Part shown: positions 5,907-8,813 of the stretch, one piece after another
How the letters are laid out: every line of letters begins with the position of its first letter
How positions within the stretch are numbered: the stretch's first letter is position 1
From: DATJXG01 sp035500455
GTDB lineage: Bacteria > Acidobacteriota > Terriglobia > Terriglobales > Acidobacteriaceae
Assembly: GCA_035500455.1 (NCBI GenBank)
Contig: DATJXG010000325.1
Coordinates: 1 to 8,813 of the forward strand
Direction: 5' to 3'
Length of the DNA stretch: 8,813 nt
Notes under the pieces: generated by a model
Seen by the model: the letters and a program-made list of their open reading frames with translations, nothing else
Databases searched by the model: none
Told to the model about the DNA's origin: nothing
Translations under genes and position numbers: made by a program

Positions 5907-8132
5907 ATGCGCCCGCGCATGGATTCTAACCCACTCATCGATGAACGACGCTGCCGCCCCATTTTTGCGTCTTTCGTGTCGTTCATTGTCAATCGCTTCT
6001 CCCTCAGCCGGAATCGACTCCCGGGTGTGGCCGCCATCGTTCTTCTGTTCCTCGCCGCAGCTCACCCCGGGACCGCTCCCCGGCCCGCCAGCGTGGACGC
6101 CTCTCGCATCCTCCACGCCGACGCCGAACCCGGCAGCTGGATGACCCACGGCCGTACATACAGCGAGCAGCGGTTCAGCCCGCTCAAACAAATCAGCGAT
6201 CACAACGTCAAGCAACTCGCTCTTGCCTGGTACTACGACCTCGATACCCATCGCGGCCAGGAAGCGACTCCCCTCGTGATCGACGGGGCCATGTACTTCA
6301 CCACCGCCTGGAGCAAGGTCGTCGCGCTCGACGCGGCCACAGGAAAAGTTCTTTGGACCTACGATCCCAAGGTTCCCGGCGCATGGGGTATCAACGCCTG
6401 CTGCGACGTAGTGAACCGCGGCCTGGCCGCGTGGAACGGCAAACTCTTCCTGGGCACCCTCGATGGCCGCCTCATCGCCCTCGATGCCGCTACCGGCAGG
6501 CCCGTCTGGCAGGCGCTCACCATCGATCGCCATTATCGCTACACCATCACCGGCGCGCCGCGGGTGGTCAAAGGCAAAGTGATCATCGGAAACGGCGGCG
6601 CTGAAATGAGTGTGCGCGGCTACGTCTCCGCCTATGACGCCGCCACCGGCAAACTGGCCTGGCGCTTTTACACCGTGCCCGGCGATCCCTCCAAGCGCTT
6701 CGAGAGCCCGATTCTCGCCCAGGCCGCCACAACCTGGACCGGCGAATGGTGGAAGTACGGCGGTGGCGGGACGGTGTGGGACTCCATCGTCTACGATCCC
6801 GAACTCGATCTGCTCTATCTCGGCGTGGGCAACGGCGGCCCATGGAACGAGCGCATCCGCAGTCCCAAAGGCGGCGACAATCTTTTCGTCGGCTGCGTCG
6901 TCGCCCTCAAGCCCGAAACCGGCGAATACGTCTGGCACTATCAGGAAACTCCCGGCGATATGTGGGACTACACCTCCAGCCAGCAGATGATCCTGGCCAC
7001 GATCCCAATCGACGGCAAGCCCCGCAAAGTATTGCTGCACGCGCCCAAGAACGGTTTCTTCTACGTGATCGACCGCGCCACTGGAAAGCTGATTTCCGCT
7101 CAGCCCTACACATTCATCAACTGGGCCAGCGGCGTGGACATGAAAACCGGCCGGCCCATCGAAACTCCCATTGCCAGATATCCTGGCGATGATCCGCCGC
7201 CCGTCGTGCCCGGACCGCTGGGCGCGCATAGCTGGCAGCCTATGTCGTACAGTGCGTCGACCGGCCTGGTTTACATTCCGGTGAACGAGGTCGGCTTCAA
7301 ATACAAGTCTCCCGACCATTTCGTCGAACGCGATTTGTCCCCGAATTACGGCATCGATGTCGTAGCCGCCGGAATGCCCCAGGACCCTGCGATCAAGAAG
7401 GCAATTCTCAACACCATCAAAGGCGAACTCGTAGCGTGGGACCCTGCGCGGCAGAAAAAAGCCTGGGCCGTCGAGCGCCCCGGCCCGTGGAACGGCGGTG
7501 TGCTTTCCACCGCGGGCAATCTGGTGTTTGAAGGCACAGCCGGCGGCGCTTTCGAAGCCTACCGCGCCGATACTGGAGAAAAGGTATGGTCGTTCGACGC
7601 TCAAACCGGCGTGATGGCCGGGCCGGTGAGCTACACAGCCAACGGCGAACAATACGTGGCCGTGCTGGCGGGGTGGGGCGGCGTGTTTCCTCTCGCGACC
7701 GGCGAGGTGTCGTTTCGCTCCGGCAGAGTGCGAAATGTCAGCCGCATGCTGGTCTTCAAACTCGGCGGCAAAGCGAGTCTGCCTCCCCTCCCGGCATTTC
7801 AGGAGATGCCGCTCGACCCTCCTGCCTCCACCGCCGGCTCCCAACAGATCAAAAGGGGAGAAGCCCTCTACCAGCGTTTCTGTGCCGGGTGCCACGGAGA
7901 CGTGGCCGTGAGCGGCGGGGTCCTCCCCGATCTGCGTTACTCGCCAACCCTTGATAACGAACAGTGGTTCAGCATCGTGCGCGGCGGAACGCTTACGTCG
8001 CTCGGAATGGTTTCGTTCGCGAAAGAACTCTCCAAGCTCGACGCGCAGGCCATCCGCGATTATGTAATCTTTCGCGCCAACCAGAGCAAGACCCGCGCCG
8101 AGGGCGGAGTCGCCAAGCCAGGCCGGCACTGA
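5907..8132 (+). CDS. PQQ-dependent type II quinohemoprotein alcohol dehydrogenase with C-terminal cytochrome c
   Basis: Secreted periplasmic dehydrogenase oxidising alcohols (or aldehydes) with PQQ and passing electrons to its own heme c. Numbering is from the ATG at 5907. A signal-peptide-like hydrophobic stretch lies at 38-52 after basic residues. An eight-bladed propeller follows, with repeated tryptophan-docking motifs such as 'ALDAATGKVLW' and 'ALDAATGRPVW'. The vicinal cysteines that sit on PQQ are C165-C166 (INACCDVVNRG). The catalytic base is D354 in 'GDMWDYTSSQ'. 'GAHSWQPMSY' and 'LHAPKNGFFYVIDR' are typical of soluble quinohemoprotein ADHs. The cytochrome domain carries CAGCH at 659-663 and a likely distal Met at M701 (LGMVSF). 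The start is uncertain: the ATG at 5907 has no clear Shine-Dalgarno, and an in-frame GTG at 5976 (residue 24) would give a more standard signal peptide. Substrate cannot be read from sequence; position behind pcaHG hints at an aromatic-pathway alcohol. No PQQ-synthesis gene is present. Confidence 0.94.
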   Translation: MRPRMDSNPLIDERRCRPIFASFVSFIVNRFSLSRNRLPGVAAIVLLFLAAAHPGTAPRPASVDASRILHADAEPGSWMTHGRTYSEQRFSPLKQISDHNVKQLALAWYYDLDTHRGQEATPLVIDGAMYFTTAWSKVVALDAATGKVLWTYDPKVPGAWGINACCDVVNRGLAAWNGKLFLGTLDGRLIALDAATGRPVWQALTIDRHYRYTITGAPRVVKGKVIIGNGGAEMSVRGYVSAYDAATGKLAWRFYTVPGDPSKRFESPILAQAATTWTGEWWKYGGGGTVWDSIVYDPELDLLYLGVGNGGPWNERIRSPKGGDNLFVGCVVALKPETGEYVWHYQETPGDMWDYTSSQQMILATIPIDGKPRKVLLHAPKNGFFYVIDRATGKLISAQPYTFINWASGVDMKTGRPIETPIARYPGDDPPPVVPGPLGAHSWQPMSYSASTGLVYIPVNEVGFKYKSPDHFVERDLSPNYGIDVVAAGMPQDPAIKKAILNTIKGELVAWDPARQKKAWAVERPGPWNGGVLSTAGNLVFEGTAGGAFEAYRADTGEKVWSFDAQTGVMAGPVSYTANGEQYVAVLAGWGGVFPLATGEVSFRSGRVRNVSRMLVFKLGGKASLPPLPAFQEMPLDPPASTAGSQQIKRGEALYQRFCAGCHGDVAVSGGVLPDLRYSPTLDNEQWFSIVRGGTLTSLGMVSFAKELSKLDAQAIRDYVIFRANQSKTRAEGGVAKPGRH

Positions 8133-8150
8133 ACCGTTGATGTACGGTTT
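8131..8150 (+). terminator. Weak hairpin at the end of the dehydrogenase gene
   Basis: AACCGT (8132-8137) pairs with ACGGTT (8144-8149) around a six-base loop, with a possible G-U closing pair at 8131/8150. It overlaps the stop codon and lies in the 42-bp gap between convergent genes. No T-run follows on either strand, so termination is only a possibility. Confidence 0.25.
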
Positions 8151-8174
8151 CGCTAGCTTGAGAGGGGGAGGCCT

Positions 8175-8813
8175 TTAGTTCCCGGAGTCCTGGGTAGCGC
8201 GCTGGCCGCGCAGTTCGACCAGGAATTCATCCTGGTTCAGCGATTCGTGGTGACGCAGCAGGCTGAGCAAGGGATCCTCGGGAACGGCCGGCAGCGGCTC
8301 GAGCGCACGGCGAGCGCCCTGCGCCAGCCGCGCCGGTATCAGCGAAAGCTCGGGCACGGTCCCACCGCTGCTGCTCAGCAGCTCGATAAACCGGCGCACC
8401 TGTTCGCTCTGCTCCCCGGTGGCGGCGGCGAACTCCAGGCCCATGCCAAACCCGGGATGCATCACCCGCACCGTACCCTGCACTTCAATTTCCTGTCCGC
8501 CGGCTTTCAGATGCAACACCGCGCCGGCGAATTCGGGGAGGGGAGATTCGGTTTCCACATAGCATCCGCCCAGGCTCATGTCGGTGAGCCTGCATGGCAG
8601 CTCCGGCTCCAGCTCTTCCGATTGGGCAGTGTGGGTGCTGTTCTCAACCCATTCCTTGGTTCGGCGCATAGGCCCTTCCGCCAGATCGGCAAAGCGGATT
8701 CCCGCTTGCCCGTTGGGGTTGGCCCAGGCCACTTCGCCGCGTCCCTCCACCGGCATGCCGTCGGGAAGCCCAAAGCGGAATCCCACTGACGCGGCCGGGC
8801 ACAGCGGTCTGGC
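8175..8813 (-). CDS. PilZ-domain protein, tandem PilZ (5' partial at right edge)
   Basis: Probable c-di-GMP-family regulatory protein; target unknown. The frame stays open to the edge of the window (about 212 visible residues), and the GTG at 8786 lies mid-domain, so the true start is outside. The first ~42 visible residues ('GFRFGLPDGMPVEG', 'GEVAWANPNGQAGIRF') are the second half of a PilZ beta-barrel. A second domain follows: 'CRLTDMSLGGCYVET' supplies the D-x-S-x-x-G motif (visible residues 78-83), then 'VQGTVRVMHPGFGMGLEF' and a helix 'EQVRRFIELL'. The upstream RxxxR motif needed for c-di-GMP binding is not clean before this second domain: only R50-R51 in 'MRRTKEW' is present, without the second Arg. 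A Leu/Pro-rich tail of about 65 residues with no recognisable motif ends the protein. It is convergent with the dehydrogenase and probably unrelated to it. Confidence 0.85.
   Translation of the reverse strand, partial: ARPLCPAASVGFRFGLPDGMPVEGRGEVAWANPNGQAGIRFADLAEGPMRRTKEWVENSTHTAQSEELEPELPCRLTDMSLGGCYVETESPLPEFAGAVLHLKAGGQEIEVQGTVRVMHPGFGMGLEFAAATGEQSEQVRRFIELLSSSGGTVPELSLIPARLAQGARRALEPLPAVPEDPLLSLLRHHESLNQDEFLVELRGQRATQDSGN

Noticed and set aside
5835..8129. 764-codon open frame on the minus strand opposite the dehydrogenase
   Set aside because: It mirrors the GC-biased codon pattern of the real gene. The translation has no recognisable domain, while the plus strand carries complete PQQ and cytochrome c motifs.
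5907..8132. Methanol dehydrogenase (MxaF/XoxF) or quinate dehydrogenase (QuiA)
   Set aside because: MxaF/XoxF lack a fused cytochrome c domain, and QuiA has N-terminal membrane helices and no heme. This protein has CAGCH and M701 at its C-terminus and a soluble quinohemoprotein layout.

Overview
The window is about 60% GC by eye and reads as chromosomal DNA of a soil-type bacterium, most likely an acidobacterium (Terriglobia-like). Three things point there: a large Oar-like TonB-dependent outer-membrane receptor of the kind greatly expanded in that phylum, a BlaI/M56-peptidase pair without a penicillin sensor, and a dispersed palindrome whose translation gives the recurring 'CHPERSEGS / PRCARDD' nonsense peptide. 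The assignment rests on family knowledge and no search was run.

Layout. (1) 3-2672 (+): the C-terminal ~889 residues of a TonB-dependent receptor, cut by the left edge. (2) 2673-2950: a gene-free gap between convergent genes, holding a perfect 31-bp inverted repeat with a nested hairpin. (3) 2951-4317 (-): a two-gene, translationally coupled unit, a BlaI/MecI-type winged-helix repressor followed by a short M56 (BlaR1-type) membrane zinc peptidase. (4) 4318-4548: a 231-bp divergent promoter region. It has a good sigma70-like promoter for the rightward genes and a weaker one for the repressor. (5) 4549-8132 (+): three closely spaced genes, pcaH, pcaG and a secreted PQQ- and heme-dependent alcohol dehydrogenase. 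(6) 8175-8813 (-): a PilZ-domain protein with one visible full PilZ domain and part of another, running off the right edge.

How the genes may work together. PcaHG is protocatechuate 3,4-dioxygenase, with all iron ligands visible in PcaH and the expected non-ligand alpha subunit in PcaG. The dehydrogenase 12 bp downstream has the vicinal Cys pair, catalytic Asp and C-terminal cytochrome c of type II quinohemoprotein alcohol dehydrogenases. A likely reading is a small catabolic operon: an alcohol, possibly lignin-derived, is oxidised in the periplasm, and the resulting aromatic ring is opened in the cytoplasm. No other pca gene and no LysR- or IclR-type pca regulator is present. The only regulator in the window is the divergently transcribed BlaI-type repressor with its sensorless protease, so control of the catabolic genes by that pair is a testable but unproven idea. 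I found no mobile-element gene, tRNA, rRNA or CRISPR array. Apart from the novel-looking gene combination, the individual families are familiar.
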